Positions 44,777 through 59,555 of a stretch of DNA of 64,000 bases are shown in pieces. Origin of the DNA: Favolaschia claudopus (Eukaryota > Basidiomycota > Agaricomycetes > Agaricales > Mycenaceae). The translations under genes and the position numbers were made by a program. The stretch lies in the NCBI GenBank assembly GCA_037176885.1, contig JAWWNJ010000012.1:1612001-1676000 (forward strand), given 5' to 3'. The first letter of the stretch is position 1. Every line of letters starts with the position of its first letter. The notes beneath the pieces were generated by a model. The model ran no database searches. It was not told the DNA's origin and saw only the letters and a list, made by a program, of their open reading frames with translations.

Positions 44777-46366
44777 TCAATGACTCTCTACAGCCCTCCT
44801 CCTCAGTCTCTCTCCGAACATCCAAAGGAGGCCAGGTGCCGGCAAGGCAATGAACAATCCGCACAAGGCAAGCAGAGTATTCCCCCATCCATACCCCAAT
44901 GCCTTGTACATCACTGGCGCAAACAATGGAAACAGGAACCCCGTGAGACTGGCAAGGAACTGGTTCGCCGCCAACGCACTGCTCGTATGCTCCGAATACA
45001 CATCCATCACATACGCCTGCATCGGCATATCTGCGATCTGCGCACCGAACATATACACGAAAACGGCAGCGTCGATCGCCGCCCAATGGACGTGATACTG
45101 TGCAGCCCAGCCATAGACCAGCAGCCCGATGCCAATGAGCAGCCAGCCTGGGAAGGTCAGAAGCAGACGCGATTCGGGGCGGGGAACGCCGTCCGGCGCG
45201 CGTTCGCGCATGCGGTGATAAATCATGTCCATGAGTGGTCCGCCGATTTGCGTGCCGGCCACTTCGCCGGCAGCGCAAGCGATGTAGTGCAGTCCGCTGA
45301 GCTCTGTGGGCTGTTTGTACTCCTCTGTCCATAGGGTAGCGAAGGAGGTGAAGACTAGATAGAGTACACCGAAACTGCAAGCCTGTATAACGGCGGTGAC
45401 TTGAATGATGGGGTGCAATGCGAGGAGGCGGAGCGGTCGAGTGAGCGCGCGGGTGAGGGTGATGACGACGGAGTTGCAGTCCTTTGGGCGGTCATATGAT
45501 GTGCGGTAGTTGAGATCCCCAGTCGATCGGCGCAGGCGTTCAGCGCGTTTACGGAGAATCACTGGTGGATAGGTTTCATGGAAAGTACAGATCTCGACCA
45601 CGAGCATGACAGCCTGAAATATTGAAGTGGACCAAAACATCCATCGCCAGGTGGTACGGGCGCTCATGATACCGCCAACAATTGGGCCTTTGCGAGGAAG
45701 TTATTGGCAAGAACGAAACACAGAGGGAATTTTGCCTACCAACAGCGGCGCCCAGAAGTTGAATAAGCAGGTATAAACGCAGGGATTTACCTCGCTCCTC
45801 CGGCCGCCAAACCTGTTGCATTCTGTTCAGATGCGTCAATCGTGGGGGTCGAAGAAACCTACTTCGCCCAAAACCCCACCCGCAAGCGCAAAAATTGAGC
45901 TCGCGCCGAACCCAGCCAAAAATCGAGCAGCGATCAACAATTCTTTCGTCTTGGCGAAACCGCACAATAAATTCCACAGGAGGAACCATGCATTAGATGC
46001 ATGCAAGATAGTCTTACGGCCATGAATTTCGGATAATGAGCCAATAAATAGAGGACCAAAGGCTGTCGCGAGCAAGTAGATGGACAGTGCCATGGCAGCC
46101 TCGGTGCTGCTCATATGCAACTCGGCTTTGATGGTGGGGAGCGCTGGGGCAATGATTGTGCTAACCATGATACGACAGAAGCCAGTGGCCGAAAGAACAT
46201 CTGTGACGATGAGTTTCTTGGAGCGTGGCCAATCTCTGGGGTTGGCGGGGTCGATGGGGTGGATGAAGCTGACGAGGTACTGGTCTTCGTCGTGTTTAGC
46301 TGGTCGAGGTGGGATGGGCGTCATTTCTGTGTCTTCCGGAATGCGAGCACCATCGATAGTAGCCAT
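44777..46366 (-). CDS. MFS drug/metabolite exporter, DHA1-type (copy 2)
   Basis: This is the paralogue of the transporter at 29785-31385, on the opposite strand. The start at 46364-46366 gives MATIDGARIPEDTEMTPIPP. The exons are in the same places: exon 1 ends LAGGVLGE, exon 2 is VWRPEERGKSLRLYLLIQLL, and exon 3 begins GPIVGGIMSARTTWRWMF. The stop is at 44777-44779. Most differences are conservative (for example KNELNMNNTEAA versus KAELHMSSTEAA), and motif A differs (GSLSEIHGRK instead of GPLSEIYGRK). Long blocks such as STIIAPALPTIK are identical. All helices and the central loop are intact, so it should be functional. Conserved intron positions show gene duplication rather than retroposition. 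The promoter abuts that of the aldo-keto reductase. Confidence 0.9.
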
Positions 46367-46927
46367 GGGAGAAAAACTAGACAGAGACTGCGCTCTGCTA
46401 GCCTTTGCTTCATCATGTTCATGGATGATCGCCGATAAGTCTCAGCCGATACGATATTCAAGTTTTGCGGGCACAGTAAATTCCTGCGACTCGCCAAGCC
46501 TTTCGTGCGTCACGCGTCATATTCCGTTTCGTTCTATGTTCATGCTGGTCGTTGGCTGGTCGTCTATCTGAAGCTGTATTCAGCAAGGAGGGCCATCGTA
46601 AACCCATACAGATTTTCCCATTCAATACCGAGTTCGACCGTTGCCGTGCCCAACTTGAATTTTGAAGCTCCGAGTCTGGACAATTCGAATCCAGATATGA
46701 GTGCGTTGCTACTTTGAATAGATGACTTTTGAGTATTTGGGGACCTAAATGGCCGAGGATGACCGTCTTCCTTCAACCTGGTTCGAGTCCTTCATGAAAG
46801 TTTCAAGAAAAGAGTCTGCGGCTTGACGGGCCGCATTCCGGACCGGACTAACATCGGACCGCCCAAACCCCAACATAAAAGGTCGACGCGAAGACCTGAA
46901 GTGTATACCCTTCCTTCTCCTGTAGCC
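46367..46927. promoter_or_regulatory. Divergent promoter, MFS copy 2 / aldo-keto reductase
   Basis: 561 bp lie between two start codons pointing apart. On the MFS side there is an ACTTATCGGCGATCATCC stretch, which partly resembles the GATA-rich sequence before MFS copy 1. No other site is recognised. Confidence 0.4.
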
Positions 46928-48180
46928 ATGTCGTTCAGAAAGATCCTGACCCTCTCTAGCGGTACCCCCATCCCCCAAATTGGTTTGGGAACATGGCAGT
47001 CGAAGCCTCACGAGGTTGAGAACGCTGTATGAATTTTCTTTGTCTTTGTGCAGTATGAATAGATCCAGAGAGCTGATCTCCACTGATATAGGTCGAGATA
47101 GCTGTCCGGAATGGATACCGCCACCTCGATCTCGCGATGATTTATGAGAACCAAGACGAAGTCGGCGCGGCGTTGAAGAAAGTCATTCCTTCAGTCGTGA
47201 AACGCGAGGAACTGTTCATCACTTCGAAATGCTGGAATTCGTCGCACCAGCCGGAAGAGGTTGAGAAAGAGCTGAATGAGACCTTGAAGCAGTTGGGTCT
47301 GGACTATCTTGACCTTTACCGTGCGTTCCATTTCCAAAAATTTAAAGAATGATGGGCACACGACAATGATTTTGGTGTAGTTATTCATTGGCCCGTGGCA
47401 TTCATTCCTGGCAAAGGATTGTACCCTCCGCACCCCACGAAGGCTGATGAGGTCGCGCTCGACCTTGAGACATCCCTCGTCGACACCTGGAAAGCCATGA
47501 TTGCACTCCCAAAGTCCAAAGTACGGAAGATCTCCTTCGCAGCTGTATGCCGGTCTGCTAACTGGAAACCAGGTCAAGAACGTCGGTGTATCGAACTTCA
47601 CTATCGCTCATATCGAGGGCATCATCTCCGCCACCGGTGTTGTCCCAATAGCCAACCAGATTGAAGCGCATCCCCTCTTGCCCCAGGAAGACCTCGTTGC
47701 GTACTGCAAGGAGAAGAACATACACATCACGGCCTACAGCCCTCTTGGGAACAACTGTGCGCTCTCCAAAACCATTCGCGTTCTGATCGCTAATCTGAAT
47801 TTTACAGCCATTGGCGAGAAGAAGTTGACTGAGGAACCGGTTGTGGAAGAAATTGCCAAGAAGCTCGGGGCAACTACGGCGCAAGTCTTGGTGGCCTGGG
47901 GCGTTCAGCGGGGCCAGAGTGTGATCCCGAAGAGTGTTCAGGAGGGGCGCATCATCTCAAACTTCAAGCAGGTTTCGTTGAGCGACGAGGACTTCAAGCA
48001 GATTACTGCGTTGGGAGAAGGGCGTCATCTCCGGTACGGAGGATTGGTTTCTTACCGTGAAATTTCATATTCACTGCCCACAGATACAACATCCCGTACC
48101 GCTACGCGCCGAAGTGGGATATTGCGTTGTTCGACGAGGAGGCGGAGAAGGGTGCAACGAACAAAGTCAAGATTGCTTGA
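46928..48180 (+). CDS. Aldo-keto reductase (NADPH-dependent)
   Basis: This is a (beta/alpha)8-barrel oxidoreductase reducing aldehydes or ketones, resembling fungal Gcy1/Ypr1-type glycerol dehydrogenases. The N-terminus [20 protein letters not shown] is followed by GTWQS. After the first intron comes [18 protein letters not shown], with the catalytic Asp and Tyr. [16 protein letters not shown] supplies the Lys and VIHWPVAF the His, so the tetrad is complete. [36 protein letters not shown] and [10 protein letters not shown] continue the barrel. [16 protein letters not shown] and LSDEDFKQI form the cofactor-binding end. The last intron (about 48032-48083) joins to [20 protein letters not shown]. 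Stop TGA is at 48178-48180. Length is about 320 aa, usual for the family. The substrate is unknown. Confidence 0.88.
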
Positions 48181-48374
48181 TTGAAGAACCAAATATTGTA
48201 GCATTCATTATTCGTTAACTTTTGTAAATGTATCTTGCAATCCAAATGCTTTAGGGCCAAGTTTCTGGATATAAGTAGCCCTGGGAGATGGTGGGAGAAG
48301 CAGAAATGGTATGTTGGGGTTGTTTGCCTTGAACATTGTAACGTGGAGATTAGCGCCGCCTAGAAAATTGACAT

Positions 48375-52222
<3,848 letters not shown>

Positions 52223-52515
52223 AGTACTTATTACAATACCATGTATCTATATATCATTATTATTGCTACTCTAGGGAAGGATGGATCATTTGGGTCTGCA
52301 GCGCCTCGCGTCGTTTCCCGGCGCAGATTTGGACGTTTGACCCTTGGTAATTGCGCAGTGGCACGATACGCAAGTGAGTTGACTTCTGTGAGTACTACCC
52401 CCTCAAAAACGTCGAAATGCGTCTAGATTAAACATAGGTTATCCAATCCCCCACCATGGAGCTGAACGGAATGTTAGGTTGATTGGTATATGAAACAAGC
52501 AGGAAAAAAATCGGC
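52223..52515. other. Convergent 3' intergenic region
   Basis: About 290 bp between the PMR1 stop and the stop of the secreted ConA-like protein gene. Nothing is recognised. Confidence 0.35.
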
Positions 52516-53375
52516 CTACTTGACGGCAGTCATGCCCGGAGTAAAAGTCGCTCTGTACGTGCCGAATTTAATACTGAAATATCAGCACTGAGTAGAGGCC
52601 ATCGCAGAAACGGCCAAAAACTTACTATCCGTCACCTGCACCTAAACCGCCCGTCCGGGAGTAGCTGATGACCGTTCCGCGTGGGCCGACGACGGTGTAC
52701 TTCATGTTTCCTGAGGGTCCGAATTTGCCGCTAGGAGATGTTGGTATCGCAAGACGGCGGCAAAGGAACCCACTGACGAGATAGTGTGAGTTGTGTAAAT
52801 CCCAAGATAGTTGGAGAGGGGTGTCAATGGACATGACGCTCCGCAGGATGTAGAAGTGTAGTCGGTAATCTTCAAGCTCCCCTTGGCGGTGCCGAGCGTT
52901 ACAATGGGGCCATTTTCCGGAAGACCAAAGACTTGCATGAGATGGAAGAATTTGGTGGACGACCCTGTCGACGGGTCGAGCCACTGTTTCCATGAATACG
53001 AGAAGGACTGGTTAGAAGAAACCGTGGGGAAGCGCCATTCGTTGCGTTGGCGAGGAGAGTCGAGATGGTTGGAGTCTAGCATGTCGGATGCATTGGACGA
53101 TAGATACATTCCGTAGCAATTCGAGATGATTGACGAAGCACATCCCTTGGTCAGAATGCCTGTACAGAGTCAGATCGAATGATGAGACGATCGTTTGAGT
53201 GCTTGCCTGATATCTGCCAGGCCATACTATCGACCTTGCCATAGACAATCCGGCTCCCATCCGTCATTGGGGTAGGGGTCGTACGAGGTAATGCCGCTGC
53301 AAAGCCGGGAAGCCATGTTGCGGAGACCACAGTTAAGAAACCGAGAAAAGACAGGATACTCCGCAGACCCAACAT
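52516..53375 (-). CDS. Secreted ConA-like lectin/glucanase-fold protein
   Basis: ATG at 53373-53375 opens a signal peptide (MLGLRSILSFLGFLTVVSAT). Later exons give NEWRFPTVSSNQSFSYSWKQ, FFHLMQVFGLPENGPIVTLG and KITDYTSTSCG, then KYTVVGPRGTVISYS, and after a final intron YIKFGTYRATFTPGMTAVK and TAG (complement of 52516-52518). The alternation of beta strands and the sequence resemble a group of secreted basidiomycete proteins with a concanavalin A-like jelly roll, some grouped near polysaccharide lyases. I cannot identify catalytic residues. The exact exons between about 52720 and 52830 are uncertain. Probable length is 240-260 aa. A cell-wall or plant-polysaccharide role is inference. Confidence 0.6.
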
Positions 53376-53749
53376 GATGGGTGCCTAGCTGCATTGCGCT
53401 GGACGTCGAGACGCTTATATGGTGGCCACGTTCCTCAGGGGACATGGTCAGGGCGCCACTCCGAAAAATCCTCCTGAGAATATGCCAAGGAAGCATTGGC
53501 TACAAGAACATCGACAGAATCGTTTGAGAGACACTCCAACAGGCTCAATGAGAGAATGAAGTGGAGTAGAGAAGAAAATTCATTGGCCAGAAAATTGGAA
53601 CGAGAGTGGAAGGAAACGTTGAGGGCAGAAAGCGGATCAAATCTGGCATGGATTATATTCCAGCTTGGACCAAGCTTAGTCTACCCGGAAAACTTGAGAA
53701 TCAAGGCGCAAAAAAGTGAAACAAAGTTAGCTAAGGCTCGAACAGACAT
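53376..53749 (-). promoter_or_regulatory. Upstream region of the ConA-like gene
   Basis: About 370 bp between that gene's start and the stop of the EthD-like gene. A short plus-strand ORF (53496-53771) overlaps the neighbour's 3' end and has no recognisable content. Confidence 0.35.
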
Positions 53750-54355
53750 TCATGTACGCGCCAAGTCTTGAATAATTCCCAGATATTCAAGCAGATACCG
53801 CTCCTTCTTGTTCACCTGCTCCATCACCACCTTAGTTCTCCATGATGTAGTCGTAGCCGCCTTGAATTCCGCAGATTCGAACACGTCCAGAGAGCTCCAT
53901 TCATGCAGAGCCATGTATTGCGGCGGAGACGCCACTGCACTCGAGCTGTCACTAGCAGCCGTTGAAATAACTTGGAAACGATTGGACGACCGCCAGCCGG
54001 GCGCGACGCTCAACATCGGGATATGTTCCTCCGTGTACCAATCGTTGAATTCCGATTCTGCATCGTCGTTCGGAGTCATCCCGTTGAACACCATGTAGTG
54101 TTTCTCGGGCGAAGTTGGGACCAGTATCCTGACCGCAGACGGAACGGTCGCATAGAGGCGTATGTCCAGATCGGATCCCAACAACGCGGTCAGCGTATTA
54201 TTGACCTCTGGCACATTGACTTGGGAGCGAACGACGCAGAAAATGGCCAGGACACGCTGGGAGGTGTCGTCGAGAGTGCGATATACTGCTGGATCTGGAC
54301 TGGCGTGTCCAATTGTCGATTTGAGAGTTTCAGCGACATCTATGGAATTGGTCAT
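53750..54355 (-). CDS. EthD-like dimeric alpha-beta barrel protein
   Basis: A single exon of 201 codons runs from ATG 54353-54355 to TGA 53750-53752. The C-terminal half has EFNDWYTEEHIPMLSVAPGW followed by RSSNRFQVIS, YMALHEWSSLDVFESAEFK and TSWRTKVVMEQV, the signature of EthD/stress-responsive alpha-beta barrel proteins. Fungal homologues I recall usually have two such domains, the first with its own HDWYNNEHVP-type motif. The N-terminal half here lacks that motif, and no upstream exon could be found before 54355, so this may be a one-domain or N-terminally shortened form. Biochemical role is unknown. It lies between two secreted carbohydrate-active genes on the same strand. Confidence 0.7.
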   Translation of the reverse strand: MTNSIDVAETLKSTIGHASPDPAVYRTLDDTSQRVLAIFCVVRSQVNVPEVNNTLTALLGSDLDIRLYATVPSAVRILVPTSPEKHYMVFNGMTPNDDAESEFNDWYTEEHIPMLSVAPGWRSSNRFQVISTAASDSSSAVASPPQYMALHEWSSLDVFESAEFKAATTTSWRTKVVMEQVNKKERYLLEYLGIIQDLART

Positions 54356-54573
54356 TTCCCTCCCTCAGGCGGGCGCTGGAAAGGAGCGGCTGACGCTGCC
54401 AGTTGACATTATGCGGCGGGAGAGAGTCTCCCGGGGGCGTACGAGCAAAAACAACGAGTAGATGCTCCGTCATCGCAGACGAGATGGTGGTTGGGGATCA
54501 AGTCATCAAAATTCACACCACATGCTGATTAGTTGACAAACTACAAATGTTCTACTTGTGTTCTACAATACTT

Positions 54574-56176
54574 TCAGCAATTTTGCTGACCAGCGGCAAT
54601 CAGTGCCCCAAGGGCTGAAGCCTGGGTCGACGCCGTCCAAACCGCGGAACCAGCATCGGCGCCGTACCACAGGTTCGAATACGAGTTGGGAGCACCCACG
54701 GCAAACTGAAGGACTTTATCTGCCTGCGAGCGAATGAAGTTCGAGTACTTCGTGTCGTTGTCGCGGCCAGAAACGCTGAGGAACCAGGACCTGTGGATAC
54801 GTTTGTGAATGTGGCAGCGAGGGAGGTGCAGGTATTCGACGTACATCCAGTGCATAGTAATGCCTTTGAAGGTTTGTTGGTCGGCGTTGCAGTTATTTTG
54901 CGTGGTGATTTCGCATGGTTCGCGGAGACCTCCGTCGATGGTCATGCTGGCGATGATTGCGTCCATAATGGCCCACGCAGAGGTGATGGTGGTTTCGTCG
55001 CCGGTGTCTGCAGCGGATGGTAAGGCATGCTAATCCGCGATATGATACGGGGATTTCTGACATTTGAAGAGATAGGCCAAGCCAGGAAGAAGGGCGCCTT
55101 GGTTATAAGTCCTAGACCAGCTCAGAACGAGTCAAAGCAGATCGAAAAAAGCTCAGGCGTACCATTGCGTTTGCTCATTATTCTTGCACACTCCGTCGAC
55201 GTTGGTGAGCCCATCGTTGAATACTTAGAAAAGACGGGGTATCAGACTCGGCAGGTAAATGGACTGAGCGAGCGTGGACACAGACATCCATTAGATCCCA
55301 TCATTCCGGAGGCCTTGAGCCACGACCAGGCTAGAAGGAGAATAGAAATTAGCAGCGGCGCGGAGAACGCACGCAGAAACGCAGGGCGTTGCTCAGGTAG
55401 TTATCATCTTTGGTGACGTCGTAGAGGAATCCGGAGCTAGTGATGAACAACTCGTTGGTCTAGAGCTCAATGATTAGGTACCCCTGTGGGCACAAAGTCG
55501 AAAGGCGCACAATAGCATTTTTGTAATCGCGGCGGCCGCTCCAGAATACTGTACCACATCGAAGGATGACTAAGAGAATGGCAGTAAATCAAGCATAACG
55601 CACGTCCGCCTCCACAATAATCGGCGCTAACAGCATTCCTACGAAGCAGGATGAGAGATGGTACCACCGCAAGAATGGATACTATCGCACCTAGCGATGT
55701 CGTAGTATTTTTGGGCCTGTGCAAGATTTCCTGCGCGGAGGTACGCGATCGAAACCCATTGGACGTCATCGTAAGAGTTGTCGTTGTCTAACTGCCCCTG
55801 CCATGCAGTAAACACGGTGTTAATCACGTCTGCGTGCGTCGAGATGCCCGCTAGGTCGTCGACTGCATATGGGACGATATTCAGTCAGAAGCTTGATCAT
55901 GCTGCGAGAACAAACGCTCAACGCACGCTCAGTAAGATGAAAGCTGTCTACAGCACCAATCCAAGGCTGCTGGCTGCCATAGCCGCCGTTTACGAAGTAG
56001 GTGGATTGAAGATTTTCAGCTGCAGCTACTGCTGCGTCGACGTATTTCTGACCTGGGACGCAACACACAAGTCAGTGCGGGATATGGGATTCGAGAGCAA
56101 GTGGTGAGTTACATTTGGCTGACACGAGCGGAAAGGCGAGGAAAGCTAATGACACGGCTGAAAAGATTGACGACAT
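54574..56176 (-). CDS. Secreted GH76 endo-alpha-1,6-mannanase
   Basis: ATG at 54... is not used; the start at 56174-56176 gives the signal peptide MSSIFSAVSLAFLAFPLVSA. Exons then yield KYVDAAVAAAENLQSTYFVN, ISTHADVINTVFTAWQGQLD and NSYDDVQWVSIAYLRAGNL, whose Asp-Asp pair fits the GH76 catalytic motif. Next come VFWSGRRDYKNAI, TNELFITSSGFLYDVTKDDN, WSWLKASG, LFNDGLTNVDGVCKNNEQTQ, WTYNQG, TTITSAWAIMDAIIASM and QQTFKGITMHW, as expected of the alpha/alpha barrel. The C-terminus has LWYGADAGSAVWTASTQASA. About ten short introns are required, and all could be placed with GT-AG ends, so the gene looks intact. Enzymes of this family cut alpha-1,6-mannan backbones of fungal walls. The stop is at 54574-54576. 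Confidence 0.82.
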
Positions 56177-57827
56177 TGTTCGGGGAAGAAAGGGAAAGAA
56201 TGCCGGAGCGAGACTGATATTTCGCGTGGTGGATTCGGAGTGGGTTTACTTGCCACCGGAGGAAGAGGTCGTTACTTATGTAGTGCCCAAGAATCCAAGA
56301 CTTGAACCCCGCATGTAAATCACTCCACATGCACGAGACTCGTTGCGCGGTTACCAGGTGCGCGTCGATCCTCGTTGATCAGACGACCGCGACGGGAGGG
56401 ACCGACGTCTGAGGAAGACCTAGGAAGACTGTAAATACAGCGCCAGCCTGCAAAGAGTCCAAGAGAGCTCAGAAGGTCTGTTGAACGGCACTCAAGGCCT
56501 GTTCCAGGGTGTTGATGATGTCAATTAGTTTTGAGCGTGAATTTGGAGTTTGAAGAGCGTCCTCAACACAGAAGACTCGAAGGCAGTGAGCACAATTAGC
56601 ATCTGAAGCTCAGAAGTTGGTTCATTGCAACAATCTACGTCGTGAAAACCGAGGCAGAAATCGAATGAGATTCTTGGCGAATGTTGGCCCGATACTAATG
56701 GCGGTGGGGTAAATAAAGAAAATAAAGAAAATAAGTCGCAATAAAATTGCCGAAAGTTGCGAACTGTTCCAACTTCCAGCTTACCTCAGCATGTCTCACC
56801 AACACCATTCCTGTGAAACGCTCTGAGCAGGGATCTCCCTTGAAAAAATGGAATGTATGCAGAACTTTATTTCAAAATTTTCTAGCTCTTCAGAATTGGT
56901 ATCGGTCCAGAGGAACTCCCAGAAACAAAGATTCTCTGAGAATTCTCCGATACCACTCCGCTGGTTGCCGGCGGAGTTTCACTCGGATCCACGGCCTCCT
57001 GCTAAATTCGGAAGTTCTCATCAACTGGCCTGTTCTGTCCAGTTTTCAACGCCCTCACAACATACCTAAGTCTCGGATGTACAGAGCTTCATAGTGGCCT
57101 TTAAAAGAGACGAGATTGAGGCCTTTCTGGTAGGTAAACTATCAAAATTTTGCCTGCCGGCGGCATTTGGGGGACTCATGATTGGTTCCGCTGTTGAAGT
57201 CTTTAAGTTGGTCTATGGCAAAGGAGTAGCTCACAGACTGTCGCTGCTGTATCCATGAATTAGCTCTCGTATTGAGACTGACTCAGTTGGCTCGAAGGAG
57301 AGGAGAATGTAGTGAAGGGATGATTTACTGTTTTGACAGATTTGACGGATCCTTTGTAGATTTTGAGCTGATCAATACATGACCTGTTCCTATTCTTCTC
57401 TAGAATAGTGATACTACCTCGTCAAAGCAATTCTCTACCCCGCACCGTTGAAGAAAGCATTTTCAACCTGCCTTCGGACATTCCTGCTGCTGTTCGGCCG
57501 ACATCACCGGATTTCGAACTCCGCCGGTATCCCGATACTGCTATCGGACACTGCCATGAGTATCGAGCCCGAATGTTCTTGTCAAGAGCACCGGAAGTTG
57601 CCGAGTTACAGGTATGCGTGAATTGTCAGTGTGAATTGGTCGTATGTACGTGAATTGGTTCGTGCTGCTCGTAAGTGTTCCGGATCCATTATCGCAGTCC
57701 CCACAATAGCCAAGTAAAATCGTAGATACAGCAAAATTATAGCGGTCTAATGAGACATCGAAAGTCTCGTTTGACATTGAATAGTACATAGATCAGGAGC
57801 AACTTGTATGCCCTCCGACCCCAGACG
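56177..57827. other. Long intergenic region, no convincing gene
   Basis: About 1.65 kb. It has an (AATAAAGAA)-type A-rich repeat near 56711-56735 and several short ORFs on both strands, including one of 81 codons at 57408-57653, none with recognisable domains. The promoter of the GH76 gene should lie at its left end. Confidence 0.35.
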
Positions 57828-58697
57828 CTATGCAACCCGAGGGACAGGATACGGCAGCAGCGTTAAGAGCAGTCGCCACGTCCCATCCAGCATAACAACC
57901 GGTATAACGCCTCCCCAGCAGCGAAACGTCCCGAGCACATCGATGCGCCTGAACTGCTTTGTCGAGTAGTCAGGCAATTCATACGCATCCTCCGCGCGCT
58001 TCAACGCCGCCAACCTCAGCAGCTTCATCGGCTTTGGGTTCACTACAGAACGCGAGGCTTCTATCGCATCCAGGTCCGCGTCCGTTAGAGGGACGTAAAA
58101 GTATTTGTATACCTGATCGAGGATGTCCAGCACTTTGAGGTCGCCCTTGAGGTCGATGATGATTGGGCCCCAACGACGCATCCAATATCCGAGAACAGGA
58201 CAATTTGTCTCGTGGGGAAATATCCAGACTTTTTTCGTGGAGGGGAAGACGGCGGTCTCTTTGAGGTTCACCTTTTTCAAGATAGAACGACCGGTGTACG
58301 AACGGGCTTGCTCCGGACAATGGAGGATGTCCCACTGTAGCTGCGGAATCGTGGGGTTGTTGGGATTGGGGATGAGCGAGGGGTTTATTTGTATAGGTAC
58401 AGGGGTGCCGAATGGTTTAGGTGGGAAGACTCCAGGCGTCCAGAGTGGAGTGTCGGTGGGAATCTCAACAATGCCCTCCTCGATGGGAATCGGGGGCTGA
58501 GACGGCCAGGCAGGGGTTTCGGATGCGGTCGGCATTCGACAATGAGCATGGTTCGCAAGGTGTTGGGGCCATGCCGCAGCAGCCGGTATATTCAGATTCA
58601 TCCCAGGCAGTGGTGTAGGCAACAGGGGTGTCCCGACAAGTGGATACGCAGCGAAAAACGGCGCGGGACGAACGGGATAGACTGGATGAAGATACAT
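57828..58697 (-). CDS. DUF6699-type protein
   Basis: A single exon from ATG 58695-58697 (MYLHPVYPVRPAPFFAAYP) to the stop at 57828-57830, 289 aa. The first half is Pro-rich and disordered. The second half contains LQWDILHCPEQARSY, ETNCPVLGYWMRRWGPIIID, VLDILDQVYKYFYVPLTDAD and a final FRCWGGVIPVVMLDGTWRL, the arrangement of DUF6699 proteins, which are numerous in mushroom genomes and have no known biochemical role. A TTG two codons upstream is in frame, but the ATG is used. Intronless, unlike most of its neighbours. The assignment rests on recall of the pattern. Confidence 0.7.
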   Translation of the reverse strand: MYLHPVYPVRPAPFFAAYPLVGTPLLPTPLPGMNLNIPAAAAWPQHLANHAHCRMPTASETPAWPSQPPIPIEEGIVEIPTDTPLWTPGVFPPKPFGTPVPIQINPSLIPNPNNPTIPQLQWDILHCPEQARSYTGRSILKKVNLKETAVFPSTKKVWIFPHETNCPVLGYWMRRWGPIIIDLKGDLKVLDILDQVYKYFYVPLTDADLDAIEASRSVVNPKPMKLLRLAALKRAEDAYELPDYSTKQFRRIDVLGTFRCWGGVIPVVMLDGTWRLLLTLLPYPVPRVA

Positions 58698-59110
58698 AGT
58701 CAACTTTTAAGACCCCTAAAGTTTCACTACGTCAATAGAGAGGACTATGCTCACTGAAGTTATTTCCGGTGAAATGCGGCACTGCTCGAGGCAGGCGACG
58801 GCGGCTAGCCATCGTATGCGAGATGAAAGTCGTAAAAACGCGAGGGACGGGGGTGGTCGAAGACGTCAATACCCTCAGGGTCTTATCGATGCTAGATCCG
58901 TCGAGAAGGGCTAACCAGCACGCGTTTGGACACGAGGAAATCGGAACGGAAAACAAGGACCCGTAGTCGGAGGCAACTGTATTTTGAGACAAAGGCGCGG
59001 CATGTTCACGGTTGTCAGTGCCATCCTTGGAGACCAGTAGCCACAATAGACGAGCACAGGCGTAAAACAAGAGCTGAGCGCCTAGTGGGGGCAATCTGAT
59101 CGTGGAAGTT
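58698..59110. promoter_or_regulatory. Upstream region of the DUF6699 gene
   Basis: About 410 bp up to the left copy of the target duplication of the MITE. Only short ORFs. The promoter of the DUF6699 gene should be here. Confidence 0.3.
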
Positions 59111-59549
59111 CAGGACCTCGGCATATGCGCCAATACGTCCGATCCTGATGCGCACGGATTTGGGCCCAAAATATGCTCTATGTCCAATAAAAATGCGTAC
59201 GTTTTGACCCGTACTGAATGGTGTGGTCGGATCCTGCGCGCGTACGGAACGGCTCCACCGGCACCTATGTCCAATCATGATGCGTACGAATTTCGCCCAT
59301 TTCGCGATGCGCCCGCAGAAATGATGAGAATTGCCGTCTATCTGTATGTCGGAGCCGTGATGCTCACGGAAACTGGCCTTTGCCGCCGGAATGTTCGTTC
59401 AGACGTGCGTACGCAAGCGAAGGTTTTGCTCGCCACCCGATCAAAAATGCGTACAGAAATGGTCAAAAACCGGCAAAATCCCTGCGTACAGAAGTGGCCA
59501 ATTTTGGCCATTTTGGATCGGACATATTACCGCATATGCCGAGGTCCTG
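59111..59549. mobile_element. MITE with ~40-bp TIRs and 6-bp target duplication
   Basis: The left end CAGGACCTCGGCATATGCG (59111 on) is repeated as an exact reverse complement over the first 19 bp ending at 59549. Similarity continues inward (AATA(C/T)GTCCGATCC) for about 40 bp. The direct repeat GAAGTT flanks both ends (59105-59110 and 59550-59555), as expected of target-site duplication. Inside, TGCGTAC occurs at least five times, in the style of transposase-binding subrepeats. The 439-bp element has no transposase. A 251-codon open frame runs through it but is not protein-like. TIRs and duplication are nearly intact, implying fairly recent movement. Confidence 0.85.
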
Positions 59550-59555
59550 GAAGTT

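Noticed and set aside
57408..57653. 81-codon ORF upstream of the DUF6699 gene
   Set aside because: No family resemblance, no supporting neighbour exons, and the opposite strand is similarly open.
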